A DNA stretch of 64,000 bases from an uncultured Bacteroidota bacterium (lineage in GTDB: Bacteria > Bacteroidota > Bacteroidia > Flavobacteriales > Flavobacteriaceae): the NCBI GenBank assembly GCA_902613595.1, contig CACMHY010000001.1, positions 1-64,000 of the forward strand, in the 5' to 3' direction. Shown here one piece after another: positions 25,139-34,386 of this stretch. Position 1 is the stretch's first letter. Each line of letters begins with the position of its first letter. The position numbers and the translations under genes were made by a program. A model generated the notes under the pieces. It was given only the letters and a program-made list of their open reading frames with translations, was not told the origin of the DNA and did not search any database.

Positions 25139-27202
25139 ATGGGTAAAATATTTTTTTTGTTTTTCAACCTGATTTTCTTATCCAATCTTCTGATTTCTCA
25201 AATCAAGCCTGAGAATATAGATATTGTACGTGACAAATTTGGAGTGCCACATATTTTTGCAAAAACAGACAAAGAGGTAGCCTATGGTTTGGCTTGGGCA
25301 CATGCTGAAGATGATTTTAAAACTATCCAGATAGCATATTTGGCAGGTAATAATCTTTTATCAAAATATTTGGGAAATAAAGGCCTAGGAGCAGATTTTA
25401 TAACTCAATTTATTGGTTCTGGTGAATTATTTGATAAAAAATATATATCTGACATAACACCAGAATACAAAATTATTGTAAAATCATATGCTGAGGCTTT
25501 AAACAGATACGCTAAACTAAATCCTGATGAAGTTTTAGTTCCTGAGCTGTTTCCAATCACTGAGAAAAAAATGCTTCGCTATGCACAGCTTCAACTTTTT
25601 GTTTCATCTAAAGGAGATATGTGGGTTTCAAAAATTATAAGTAATAGTATTTCAACAAAAATATACAAAACTGAAAATTATATAGGATCAAATATGTTTG
25701 CCTTTAATAGCCAAAAAACTACTGATGGGGATACCTATTTTGCTATAAATACTCATCAACCATTGGATGGCCCTGTTTCTTGGTATGAAGCTCACCTTTG
25801 TAGTGAAGAAGGAACAAATATTTTAGGAGCTTTATTTGCAGGTAGTCCTAATATTCTAATTGGTACAAACGAAAATTTAGCATGGACACATACTGTAAAC
25901 GAACCTGATAAAACTGATGTTTTTGTTTTAGAAATGCATCCTAAGAAAAAACTAAAGTATAGAGTCGATGAAAAATATTTATCACTAATTGAAAAGAAAG
26001 CTACTCTTAATTATAATCTTTTTGGTATACCTATTCGAATAAAAAAGAAGTATTATAAAAGTATTTATGGGCCAACATTAAAAAACAAAAGTGGATTTTA
26101 TGCTATAAGAACACCAGCTCTTTTTGAGATAAGAGCATTAAATCAATGGTGGCTTATGAATAAAGCCAAAAACTTTAGTGAATTTTATGAAATACTTAAA
26201 ATGAAAGCTTTACCTGGGTATAATGTAGGATATGCAGATAAAAATGACACGATATTTTACATGTCAAATGGAATCATACCTAAAAGAGAAAAAGGTTACA
26301 ATTGGGCACATGTTGTTCCAGGAAACACTCGAAAAACATTATGGACTCAAAATTATGACATTGAAGATCTACCGCAAGTATTACAGCCGAAATCAGGCTA
26401 TTTTTATAATGCTAACCATACTCCTTTTCGTTCTTCGGGATCAGATGATAATCCAGACCCTAAAAAGTTTGATGAAAATATGGGTTTTGAAAAATTCGAT
26501 AACAACAGATCTACAAGAATAAAAAAGCTTATTGATGATCACGAAAAAATAGACTACACTGATTTCAAAAAAATTAAATATGACAGAAAATATCCTACTC
26601 CCTATAATTTCAGTTGGATGAATATAAATCATTTGGAACGCTTAGATCCAAACAAGTATCCAGATATTTCTAAGTTAATAACTCGTTTACAAAAATGGGA
26701 TAGAAATGCAGATTCAAATTCATTAGGGGCGGGAACTTTTGCTGTATTTTATAATGAATTAAGGCCTTATTATAAAAAATTGGGTGGAGAAAAAATTTTT
26801 CCCCCATCTTTTATTATTGAAGCTTTAAGGAACACAAAAAAATATTTGCTAAAAAATTTTAATACGTTAGAGGTTGAGTTAGGAGATTATCAAAAATTAG
26901 TTCGAGGAGATAAAATACTTCCTATTTTTGGCCTACCAGATGTAATCACAGCAATGTCATCAAGAGCTTATAAAGATGGAAAAGTCAAAGTTGTGAGTGG
27001 TGAATCATACATAGAATTAATCCGATTTTCAAAACAAGGTCCAGAGATAGAATCAATAATTTCATACGGTAGCTCGGATCATCCTGACTCAGAGCATTAT
27101 AGTGATCAAATGGAACTTTATTCAAATTTTAAAACAAAAAAAATGACCCTTGACAAGAAGCAAATTTATACTAATGCCAAAGAGATTTATCATCCCAAAT
27201 AA
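25139..27202 (+). CDS. Penicillin-acylase-family N-terminal nucleophile hydrolase
   Basis: The 687-residue protein has a signal peptide. It has the self-processing Ntn-hydrolase layout: an alpha-subunit region starting VRDKFGVPHIFAKTDKEVAYG, a spacer, then the new N-terminus at Ser184 in YIGSNMFAF. The beta subunit follows, with YFAINTHQPLDGPVSWYEAH, GSPNILIGTNENLAWTHT and AVFYNELRP. Family members deacylate beta-lactams, acyl-homoserine lactones or other acyl-amides in the periplasm. The actual substrate cannot be inferred. The gene is monocistronic and convergent with bshA. Confidence 0.9.
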   Translation: MGKIFFLFFNLIFLSNLLISQIKPENIDIVRDKFGVPHIFAKTDKEVAYGLAWAHAEDDFKTIQIAYLAGNNLLSKYLGNKGLGADFITQFIGSGELFDKKYISDITPEYKIIVKSYAEALNRYAKLNPDEVLVPELFPITEKKMLRYAQLQLFVSSKGDMWVSKIISNSISTKIYKTENYIGSNMFAFNSQKTTDGDTYFAINTHQPLDGPVSWYEAHLCSEEGTNILGALFAGSPNILIGTNENLAWTHTVNEPDKTDVFVLEMHPKKKLKYRVDEKYLSLIEKKATLNYNLFGIPIRIKKKYYKSIYGPTLKNKSGFYAIRTPALFEIRALNQWWLMNKAKNFSEFYEILKMKALPGYNVGYADKNDTIFYMSNGIIPKREKGYNWAHVVPGNTRKTLWTQNYDIEDLPQVLQPKSGYFYNANHTPFRSSGSDDNPDPKKFDENMGFEKFDNNRSTRIKKLIDDHEKIDYTDFKKIKYDRKYPTPYNFSWMNINHLERLDPNKYPDISKLITRLQKWDRNADSNSLGAGTFAVFYNELRPYYKKLGGEKIFPPSFIIEALRNTKKYLLKNFNTLEVELGDYQKLVRGDKILPIFGLPDVITAMSSRAYKDGKVKVVSGESYIELIRFSKQGPEIESIISYGSSDHPDSEHYSDQMELYSNFKTKKMTLDKKQIYTNAKEIYHPK

Positions 27203-27206
27203 AACA

Positions 27207-28343
27207 TCAATAATTGATAGTGGCTACAGCATCATTATAAATTCTTTCGTAGGAATTAACAACCGATTCCAAATCGAATTTTTTTGCTTGTAATTGAGCT
27301 TGTTTTTTAAATAATTTGTGCTTTTGAGGATCACTTAAAAGAGATATTGCGTTACTGATCATAGAATCTGTATCTCCAATATCAGAAATAAAACCAGTTT
27401 TGCCATTTAAATTGACCTCCGGTATACCTCCAGCATTTGATGAAATTATCGGAACACCGTGAGCCATAGCTTCTAGTGCTGAAAGTCCAAAACTTTCCTT
27501 TTCAGAAGGCAAAAGAAAAAGATCTGAATAACATAAAATTTTATCTATTTCATTACTGTTTCCAAGAAATAAAACTTTATCCTTCAATTTATTATCACTA
27601 ACATACCGTAAAGCTTTTCTTTTTTCAGGCCCCTCACCCACCATCATAAGTTTTGAATTAATTTTTGAATTGATGCCTTTAAAAATATCTATAACATCTA
27701 TAATCCTTTTCAATGGTCTGAAATTACTAACATGAGTTAAAATCTTCTCTTCTTTTTCAGCTAGGAGTGTTCTTTTACAAGGCTTTTCTTTTGAAGTTAT
27801 TGCCTCAACATCAATAAAATTTGGAATTACATCAATTTTCTTTTTTATGTCGAATAAATTTAATGTATCATCCTTCAAGCTTTTTGATACCGCGGTTACC
27901 CTATCTGAATGATTAATACTAAAAGTTACAGCTGGTCGATAAAAAGGATGGCTTCCAACTAAAGTTATATCAGTTCCATGAAGAGTTGTTACAATTGGAA
28001 TCTCAATACCAATGTCAAAAAGCATTTTTTTTGCCATATATGCTGCATATGCGTGTGGAATTGCGTAATGTACATGAAGTAAATCAATTTTATTGGATTT
28101 AATTACATCAACAAGTCTACTTGACAAAGCAAGCTCGTAGGGTTGGTATTTAAATAAAGGGTAATCTGGCACGTTAACTTCATGAAAATGGATTTTTAAG
28201 TCATTTAATGTCTCTAGTCGAACAGGAAGATTATAGGTAATAAAATGAATGTTGTGCCCTCTTTTGCCAAGTGCTAGTCCGAGTTCAGTAGCTACTACTC
28301 CGCTTCCTCCAAAAGTAGGGTAACAAACGATGGCTATATTCAA
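27207..28343 (-). CDS. bshA: N-acetyl-alpha-D-glucosaminyl L-malate synthase (bacillithiol pathway)
   Basis: The 378-residue GT4 glycosyltransferase begins at a TTG (28343) with NIAIVCYPTFGGSGVVATEL, the distinctive BshA N-terminus. It contains LLHVHYAIPHAYAAYMA, TTLHGTDITLVG, HVSNFRPLKRI and the nucleotide-sugar-binding LLPSEKESFGLSALEAMAHG. BshA joins UDP-GlcNAc to L-malate in the first step of bacillithiol synthesis, a low-molecular-weight thiol found in Bacillota and many Bacteroidota. The gene lies 11 bases downstream of the GH3 fusion and probably belongs to the same operon. Other bsh genes are not in the window. Confidence 0.95.
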   Translation of the reverse strand: MNIAIVCYPTFGGSGVVATELGLALGKRGHNIHFITYNLPVRLETLNDLKIHFHEVNVPDYPLFKYQPYELALSSRLVDVIKSNKIDLLHVHYAIPHAYAAYMAKKMLFDIGIEIPIVTTLHGTDITLVGSHPFYRPAVTFSINHSDRVTAVSKSLKDDTLNLFDIKKKIDVIPNFIDVEAITSKEKPCKRTLLAEKEEKILTHVSNFRPLKRIIDVIDIFKGINSKINSKLMMVGEGPEKRKALRYVSDNKLKDKVLFLGNSNEIDKILCYSDLFLLPSEKESFGLSALEAMAHGVPIISSNAGGIPEVNLNGKTGFISDIGDTDSMISNAISLLSDPQKHKLFKKQAQLQAKKFDLESVVNSYERIYNDAVATINY

Positions 28344-28354
28344 ATTTTTATCTT

Positions 28355-31270
28355 TTAATTAATAATCGACTTATATACAATTTCTTGGATACGAGTTCGA
28401 ACATTGTTTTCACTGAATGAGAAGTTGTCATTAGGATATGTTCTATTAGCTAAAATAACTATAATTATTTCTTTATCAGGATCAGCCCAAGCATATGTAC
28501 CTGTATAACCAAAATGTCCAAAGCTATTCATTGATACATCTCCAAAAGTTGATAAATGTTTACCCTTAAGTTGAGGTTTATCAAAACCTACTCCCCTTCT
28601 ATTATAAAGTTTTTTATAATATGATTTGTTAAAAGAATCAATGGTAGATTTTTTTATAAGATTAATTCTGTTATAGTATCCACCCTGAAGATACATTTGC
28701 ATCAATGCAGCTACTGAATATGCGTCACCAAAAAGGCCAGCATGCCCGCCTACTCCGTTTTGCATCGCTGCTCCCATATCATGAACATAACCATGCAATT
28801 CATTAAATCTAAAATAATTATCAACTTCAGTTGGCACTATTTCTTTTTTTGAAAATCTATTTAAGGGTAAGTAATCTATACGACTAAGGCCTAGCGGTTT
28901 AAAGACACGCTCTTTAACGATTTGATTGTATTTTTTCACAGAATAATTTTCAAAATAATTTTTTAAGATGTAATAGGGAAGATCAGAGTATTTTGATTCT
29001 GAATCATTTAATAATCTACTCTCTTTAATAAAATCCATAATTACTTTTTCATAATTAGATTTTAAATAAAGATTGGGTGAAACGAGAATCGAAAAATTTT
29101 TAGAGGCTTTTTTTTTATAAAATGATTTTTTTGGGATTCCTTTTGAATTTAATGTTTTTTTATAAAAGGGTATCCATGGTGTGAGGTAAGCTTGGTGTGA
29201 TAACATTTCTTTTAATGTTATTTTAGACTTGTTAGATCTTTGCCAGGTAGGAATTAAGTCAGAAATAGTAGTATCAAAATTTATTTTCCCTTGATCAACG
29301 TCCTGCATAACAAGTGGTAGTGTTGCCAAAATTTTAGTTAGAGAAGCTAAATCATAAATATCCTTTCTTAAAACAGGTTGCTTTTTTTTATAAGTATGAT
29401 AACCAACAGCTTGATCCAAAATTATCTTACCCTTCCTTGTGACCAAGGTCCTGATCCCTGGTGTCATCATTGAATCAATCGCTGATTCTGAAATCAATCG
29501 TATTTTTTTCTTTAAAACTGGGTCGAAACCCAAATGCGCTGGTAAAGCATAACCAATTCTATTTAATTTACTCAATTGAATTCCAGATCCTTCAGGATAA
29601 CTTTTAGAAATGTAAACAGGTAGATTACCTGTTATTGATTGAGCTCCAAAGATTGCGTCGGCACTAAGTTGTTGTGATAGATTTGAGTTTTGGTAACTTA
29701 CAAGTATTGCATCAATATCTTTCAAATGATCAATATCTAAAAGTGCATATGGTTTTACAAAGATATCAAGTATTAACGTCTTTTTCTCACTTAGTTTAGA
29801 AATGATGCTTATTTCTTTTTCTGAAAATTTGTAAGCCTTATAGGGCGTTGTATTCGATCTATGAAAGCTCACTATAATTGTATCTAGATCATTAGTTGTA
29901 CTTAAAATCTCGTTAATATTACTTTCATTGATTGTTTTGATTTTACCATAAATTTTAAGCTGTTTTTCAAAAATATTACTCGAATCGTCTCCTAAAGCAA
30001 TATGTCCTACATTAACATTAGAATTAAGAGGTAAAACTTGATTTTTATTTTTTAATAATGTTAAAGCCTCTCCATACGCTTTATAATTTAATGCGATATC
30101 CTCAACTTTATTCAAATCTTGAATAAGTCCATCTATTTTCACAGGTCTGTAATTATTTAGACCCACTTTGTATTTAGCCATTAGAACTTTCTTTACTGAA
30201 TGTGACAACCTTTCATCTGAGATAAGTCCTTTTTTATATGCGCTCAATATTGATGAAATACCCTTTGGAATATCATTGGATATTACAAGCACGTCGTGTC
30301 CTGCAAGAAAAGCCATCAAATCAATATTTTTAACTTTTGAGAATTCTGAGACTCCTTTCATGTTTAATGCATCGGTGACTACTAAACCCTTAAAATCTAA
30401 ATCATTTTTTAAAATATTTTGGATAACATGTTCTGATAAAGATGTAGGCAATCCTTTTTCAGAAATACTAGGAACATCTAAGTGAGCAACCATTACTGAG
30501 GTCAGACCATTATTTATGAGTTTTCTATAAGGTTTGAATTCAACTTCTTTAAGTCTATCTGATGAAAGGCTAACCATAGGAAGGGTTTTATGAGAATCTT
30601 TTGATGTATCGCCATGACCAGGAAAGTGTTTTCCAGATGTCAAAACACCTGCCTCATGATGACCTTTCATAATTGCTAGAGCATGCTTAATAACTCTATC
30701 CGGTGAGGATCCATATGATCTATTGCCAATTATAGGATTTTTTGGGTTTGTATTAATATCTAAAGTAGGACCAAAACTGTAATGAATCCCAAGCCTTTTT
30801 TCTTGCATTCCCATTCTTTTACCAATTTTTCTTAGAAGAGTCGAATCTTTGACGGCTCCAAGTGTCATTGGCCATGGAAAAGGCATTACTGAATCCAATC
30901 GCATTGCTACTCCCCACTCTGCATCCATTGCTGTCATCAATGGTACTTTTGACTCTTTTTGAAAAGCATTTAACCATTTAGTCTGTTCAACAGGTCCCCC
31001 AAGAGAAAAAACTAAACCACCAACTTTATATTTTTTAACAAGATCAAGTGTGAAGTGAAAATGTGAGCTATCTCTTTCTGTAAAGACCATGGGCATAAAT
31101 AGTTGTCCTACCTTCTCTTCTAAGCTTAGTTTACTATAAACACTATCAACCCACCTTTCTTGGGCAAAAGTATTTTTTTTGTCTATTAAGGGATTTGGAG
31201 TCTGCCCAGCTAAATTATTTGACAAATAGAAAAAAAAATAAAGGCACAAAGTCTTAATTGAAATTTGCAT
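28355..31270 (-). CDS. GH3 N-acetylglucosaminidase fused to a serine beta-lactamase-like domain
   Basis: The 971-residue protein has a signal peptide ending LAGQ. The N-terminal half is a GH3 domain with the NagZ-type motif KHFPGHGDTSKDSH (214-227) and the nucleophile Asp300 in VVTDALNMKG. A C-terminal penicillin-binding/beta-lactamase-type domain starts near residue 590, with SLTK at 643-646 (Ser nucleophile and Lys) and GHFGYTGTYAWADP near the end. This architecture is known in Bacteroidota and is thought to act on cell-wall or chitin-type amino sugars outside the cytoplasm. Its ATG overlaps the upstream stop (TAATG). Confidence 0.92.
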   Translation of the reverse strand: MQISIKTLCLYFFFYLSNNLAGQTPNPLIDKKNTFAQERWVDSVYSKLSLEEKVGQLFMPMVFTERDSSHFHFTLDLVKKYKVGGLVFSLGGPVEQTKWLNAFQKESKVPLMTAMDAEWGVAMRLDSVMPFPWPMTLGAVKDSTLLRKIGKRMGMQEKRLGIHYSFGPTLDINTNPKNPIIGNRSYGSSPDRVIKHALAIMKGHHEAGVLTSGKHFPGHGDTSKDSHKTLPMVSLSSDRLKEVEFKPYRKLINNGLTSVMVAHLDVPSISEKGLPTSLSEHVIQNILKNDLDFKGLVVTDALNMKGVSEFSKVKNIDLMAFLAGHDVLVISNDIPKGISSILSAYKKGLISDERLSHSVKKVLMAKYKVGLNNYRPVKIDGLIQDLNKVEDIALNYKAYGEALTLLKNKNQVLPLNSNVNVGHIALGDDSSNIFEKQLKIYGKIKTINESNINEILSTTNDLDTIIVSFHRSNTTPYKAYKFSEKEISIISKLSEKKTLILDIFVKPYALLDIDHLKDIDAILVSYQNSNLSQQLSADAIFGAQSITGNLPVYISKSYPEGSGIQLSKLNRIGYALPAHLGFDPVLKKKIRLISESAIDSMMTPGIRTLVTRKGKIILDQAVGYHTYKKKQPVLRKDIYDLASLTKILATLPLVMQDVDQGKINFDTTISDLIPTWQRSNKSKITLKEMLSHQAYLTPWIPFYKKTLNSKGIPKKSFYKKKASKNFSILVSPNLYLKSNYEKVIMDFIKESRLLNDSESKYSDLPYYILKNYFENYSVKKYNQIVKERVFKPLGLSRIDYLPLNRFSKKEIVPTEVDNYFRFNELHGYVHDMGAAMQNGVGGHAGLFGDAYSVAALMQMYLQGGYYNRINLIKKSTIDSFNKSYYKKLYNRRGVGFDKPQLKGKHLSTFGDVSMNSFGHFGYTGTYAWADPDKEIIIVILANRTYPNDNFSFSENNVRTRIQEIVYKSIIN

Positions 31271-31764
31271 TACAAATTATTTTTAATAAACCTATTGTGC
31301 CAACTATTTTTCAACTCAACTTCCCAAATATTTTTATACTCTTTAACAGTATTGACCAAATTGTTAAAAACGATAGTCTCACTATGAATTTGTTTTTCTT
31401 TAAACATTTTTTTAAATGATTCTAAAGATTTAGAAACTAGTGAATTATTGTTCTTAAAAATAACATTCATTTTATCTAAAAGAATAACACCCATTTTATT
31501 TTCAATTTTTTTTATGTAGCGGACTGATGTATCAATTGAGCAACCACTTGCTTTTAATTTTTTTTCATTTACTGCTAAAACAATAAAACGATAATAAGGA
31601 AGATCAAATGATGCTTCCAGTTCTTGATTGTGAGCTGTCCACTGAGAAAGAAAGTTTTCTAAATCCTTTGTGAGGAAAGATATTTGATTCTCATCAAAGG
31701 TCTGATTTGATTGATAAATCCAAACTCTCGCATGATCAGGAAGTTTATTAAACGGAACAAACAT
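31270..31764 (-). CDS. Conserved Bacteroidota protein often called ABC transporter ATPase; no Walker motif
   Basis: Homologues begin MFVPFNxLPDxARVWIYQS, so I place the start at 31764; the frame is open to 31791 but that would overlap the upstream gene. The 164-residue protein contains NFLSQWTAHN, FIVLAVNE, GCSIDTSVRYI, LLDKMNV and TIVFNNLVNT. No GxxGxGK[ST] or signature motif is present, so the common database label ABC transporter ATPase looks wrong. The protein is cytoplasmic and of unknown function. It lies inside the Hdr-like operon and overlaps the GH3 fusion gene by one base. Confidence 0.8.
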   Translation of the reverse strand: MFVPFNKLPDHARVWIYQSNQTFDENQISFLTKDLENFLSQWTAHNQELEASFDLPYYRFIVLAVNEKKLKASGCSIDTSVRYIKKIENKMGVILLDKMNVIFKNNNSLVSKSLESFKKMFKEKQIHSETIVFNNLVNTVKEYKNIWEVELKNSWHNRFIKNNL

Positions 31765-31768
31765 TTGA

Positions 31769-32554
31769 TTATGGGTCTTTGGCGTTTGCAATTAACTCAG
31801 CAACATCATAAATTTTGATTTTTCGATCAACTTCTTTGTTTTTAATTCCATCTGACATCATAGTATTGCAAAATGGACAGGCTGCAGCAATAATTTCGGG
31901 TTTAACCTCTAACGCCTGTTCAGTTCTTTCTATGTTAATTTCTTTATTTCCTTTCTCTGCATCTTTAAACATTTGCGCACCACCAGCACCACAACACAAA
32001 GCTTTTGATTTGCATGATTTCATTTCAACTAAATCTCCACTAAGTTTTTTTATAAGTTCCCTTGGCGCTTCATAAACTTTGTTGGCACGTCCCAAGTAAC
32101 ATGGGTCATGAAATGTTATTTTTTTTCCTTTATATTTTTTGCCACTTAATGTTAATAAACCTTGATCAATCAAATCTTTTAAATATTGAGTGTGATGAAA
32201 TACTTTATAGTTTCCTCCAAGCTCAGGATATTCATTCTTTAATGTATTAAAACAGTGTGGGCATGTCGTAACAATTTTTTTTACACCATACTTATCTAAA
32301 TTGCCTATGTTTTGCAGGGCCTGCATTTGAAATAGAAATTCATTACCTGCCCTCTTAGCAGGATCACCAGTACAAGTTTCTTCGGTACCTAGTACAGCAA
32401 AGTTGATCTTAATTTGATTTAAAATCTTAACAAAAGCTCTAGTAATTTTCTTGGCACGGTCATCAAAACTACCAGAACAACCTACCCAAAAAACTATATC
32501 TACTTTTTTACCTTCAGCATTTAAATCAGATAAAGTGTGTACATTTAATTTCAT
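31769..32554 (-). CDS. Iron-sulfur protein with two CCG domains (HdrB/GlpC-like)
   Basis: The 261-residue protein has two cysteine-rich CCG domains. The first contains FWVGCSGSFDDRA and TTCPHCFNTLKNEYP. The second contains FHDPCYLGRANKVYEAPRE, CKSKALCCGAGGAQMF and AACPFCNTMM. These are the hallmarks of subunit B of heterodisulfide reductase and related LutA/GlpC-type proteins that hold a [4Fe-4S] cluster at a thiol site. With the membrane iron-sulfur protein encoded upstream (33021-34334) it probably forms a membrane-linked electron-transfer unit. The physiological partners in Flavobacteriaceae are not known. Confidence 0.88.
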   Translation of the reverse strand: MKLNVHTLSDLNAEGKKVDIVFWVGCSGSFDDRAKKITRAFVKILNQIKINFAVLGTEETCTGDPAKRAGNEFLFQMQALQNIGNLDKYGVKKIVTTCPHCFNTLKNEYPELGGNYKVFHHTQYLKDLIDQGLLTLSGKKYKGKKITFHDPCYLGRANKVYEAPRELIKKLSGDLVEMKSCKSKALCCGAGGAQMFKDAEKGNKEINIERTEQALEVKPEIIAAACPFCNTMMSDGIKNKEVDRKIKIYDVAELIANAKDP

Positions 32555-32556
32555 AA

Positions 32557-33003
32557 CTAATTATCTGACTGACCGTCATCAAAAACTTCAATTGTAACTT
32601 CTTTTTCAATTAAGTCTGTAAATTTACCATTATATCTTGTTGCTTTCACTAGATGATTATCAATCCAGTGATAATTTCCTCCCCTAGGTTTTCCCATTAA
32701 AAGACTATGATATTTAAATCCATTATCCTTTAACCATTTTTCAGTAACAGTTCTGTGAGCCTCAACTCTGGCGGTAAAATAACAAATCCTATGTCCTTCG
32801 TCGTACCATCTATTTAATGTTTCTAATGCATCAGGATAATATTTTGCAGTTGCCATACGTTCAGGTTCCTCATTTGGTATGTCGTCACCAATAGTCCCAT
32901 CAATATCTACTAAATAATTTTTAACTCCTTCAGGAAGTACTGGACTTATTAATTTTCCATCTTCTGATTTTTCATAGAGATAGTTTTCTTCTGTCTGTTC
33001 CAT
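32557..33003 (-). CDS. HAD-like protein between the iron-sulfur genes
   Basis: The 148-residue protein has the HAD motif I YLVDIDGTIGDD (Asp33, Asp35), then CYFTARVEAHRTVTEKWL (motif II region) and GKPRGGNYHWIDNHLV (motifs III/IV). Relatives are often labelled phosphoheptose isomerase, but no sugar-isomerase (SIS) fold is visible. A phosphatase or nucleotidase of the HAD superfamily is more likely. Its stop lies 2 bases upstream of the CCG-protein ATG, so it is translationally linked to the redox genes. The substrate is unknown. Confidence 0.75.
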   Translation of the reverse strand: MEQTEENYLYEKSEDGKLISPVLPEGVKNYLVDIDGTIGDDIPNEEPERMATAKYYPDALETLNRWYDEGHRICYFTARVEAHRTVTEKWLKDNGFKYHSLLMGKPRGGNYHWIDNHLVKATRYNGKFTDLIEKEVTIEVFDDGQSDN

Positions 33004-33020
33004 AGTATTATTTTAAATTT

Positions 33021-34334
33021 TTATTCCTCTACCCACTCAAGGCGATCTTGGTTACTAAATGGCCAAGGTGCCCCGTTATTTTCAATATTATTCATCATTA
33101 AGTTTAACTCAGCCGGAGCTGCTGATTTTTCAAGAGTCAAGTATTTTCGCATATCCATAATTATCGACAATGGGTTGATTTCTATAGGACATTCCTCAAC
33201 GCAAGCGTTGCAAGAAGTACAAGCCCATAACTCTTCTGGGCTAATATAATCATTTAAAAGCTGTTTATTATCATTTATGAAGTTTCCATTGTTTTTATCT
33301 AGATTTTTACTGACCTCTTCTAACCTATCTCTAGTTTTCATCATTATAGCTCGAGGTGATAATTTTTTTCCTGTCAAATTTGCAGGACATACATTGCTAC
33401 ATCTTCCACATTCTGTGCAGCTGTATGCATTCATAAGTTGTATCCAATTCAAATCAAAAATATCTGTAGCTCCAAATTTATCAGGCGGGGTTGTTTCGAC
33501 ATTTATTTCCTTACCAGGATTCAAAATTAATTGAACCTCATCTTTAATAGAAGAATCAACATCGAATTTACCATTAGATTCAAGGTTAGCATAATAAGTA
33601 TTAGGAAATGCTAATAAAATGTGTAAGTGCTTAGAATAATATAAATAGTTTAAGAATATTAAAATTCCAGTAATATGGAGCCACCAAAAAACCCTTTCAA
33701 AAAAAATCAAATTATCTATGGATAAATCAATAAATAATGGTTTTAAAAATTGTGAAATAGGAAAAATACCTGTTTTAACATATGAATCTACATTAGCATC
33801 TTGCAATAACATATCAGTGGCATTCATAAATAAAAATAAAAACATCAGTACGACTTCAAAGTAAATTATATTGTTAGCATCAAGTGTTGGCCATCCAATT
33901 GTTTCAGGGCTAAAGAATCTTTTCAATCTTACAACATTACGTCGTGTCCAAAAGAAAAAGACAGCAATAAGCACTAAAAAAGCAAGTATTTCAAAAATAC
34001 TTATAAGATAATCATAAATCACTCCTAAAAAGGGGGCAAAAATTCTGTGCCTTCCAAGAATACCGTCAAGAATAATTTCAAGTAATTCAATATTAATTAA
34101 AATAAATCCAACATATACAATAAAATGAAGAATCGCAGCAACGGGACGAGAGCCCATTTTTGACTGACCAAAAGCAACTCGAAGCATATTTTTTAGGCGT
34201 GCATTAGAGTTATTATTTCTATTAACATACCTACCTAAACCTATATTCCTCTTAATTTTTTTAAGATTCCTAAAGAAAATATATAAACTTACTATTAAGA
34301 GAGACAAAAATAAGAGGTTTGGCAAATAAGCCAT
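33021..34334 (-). CDS. Membrane-bound 4Fe-4S electron-transfer protein (HdrC/DsrMK-like)
   Basis: The 437-residue protein has about five membrane segments in its N-terminal half (near residues 5-20, 65-90, 105-130, 158-178 and 210-230), similar to cytochrome-type subunits with several His residues. A soluble C-terminal part carries two 4Fe-4S motifs: CTECGRCSNVCPAN and CTSCNACVEECPIE. It probably moves electrons between quinone and the CCG protein encoded at 31769-32554. This arrangement is widespread in Bacteroidota but its substrate is unknown. A terminator separates the gene from mlaD upstream. Confidence 0.88.
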   Translation of the reverse strand: MAYLPNLLFLSLLIVSLYIFFRNLKKIKRNIGLGRYVNRNNNSNARLKNMLRVAFGQSKMGSRPVAAILHFIVYVGFILINIELLEIILDGILGRHRIFAPFLGVIYDYLISIFEILAFLVLIAVFFFWTRRNVVRLKRFFSPETIGWPTLDANNIIYFEVVLMFLFLFMNATDMLLQDANVDSYVKTGIFPISQFLKPLFIDLSIDNLIFFERVFWWLHITGILIFLNYLYYSKHLHILLAFPNTYYANLESNGKFDVDSSIKDEVQLILNPGKEINVETTPPDKFGATDIFDLNWIQLMNAYSCTECGRCSNVCPANLTGKKLSPRAIMMKTRDRLEEVSKNLDKNNGNFINDNKQLLNDYISPEELWACTSCNACVEECPIEINPLSIIMDMRKYLTLEKSAAPAELNLMMNNIENNGAPWPFSNQDRLEWVEE

Positions 34335-34354
34335 TATTATATATTTACAATAAA

Positions 34355-34386
34355 ATTAAAAAAAAATGACATAGCGTCATTTTTTA
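34355..34386 (-). terminator. Intrinsic terminator overlapping the mlaD stop codon
   Basis: On the minus strand AAAAATGAC pairs with GTCATTTTT around a 5-base loop, followed by a long T-run. The ascending stem arm contains the TGA of the mlaD-like gene, so transcription should stop right at the end of the reading frame. Confidence 0.8.
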
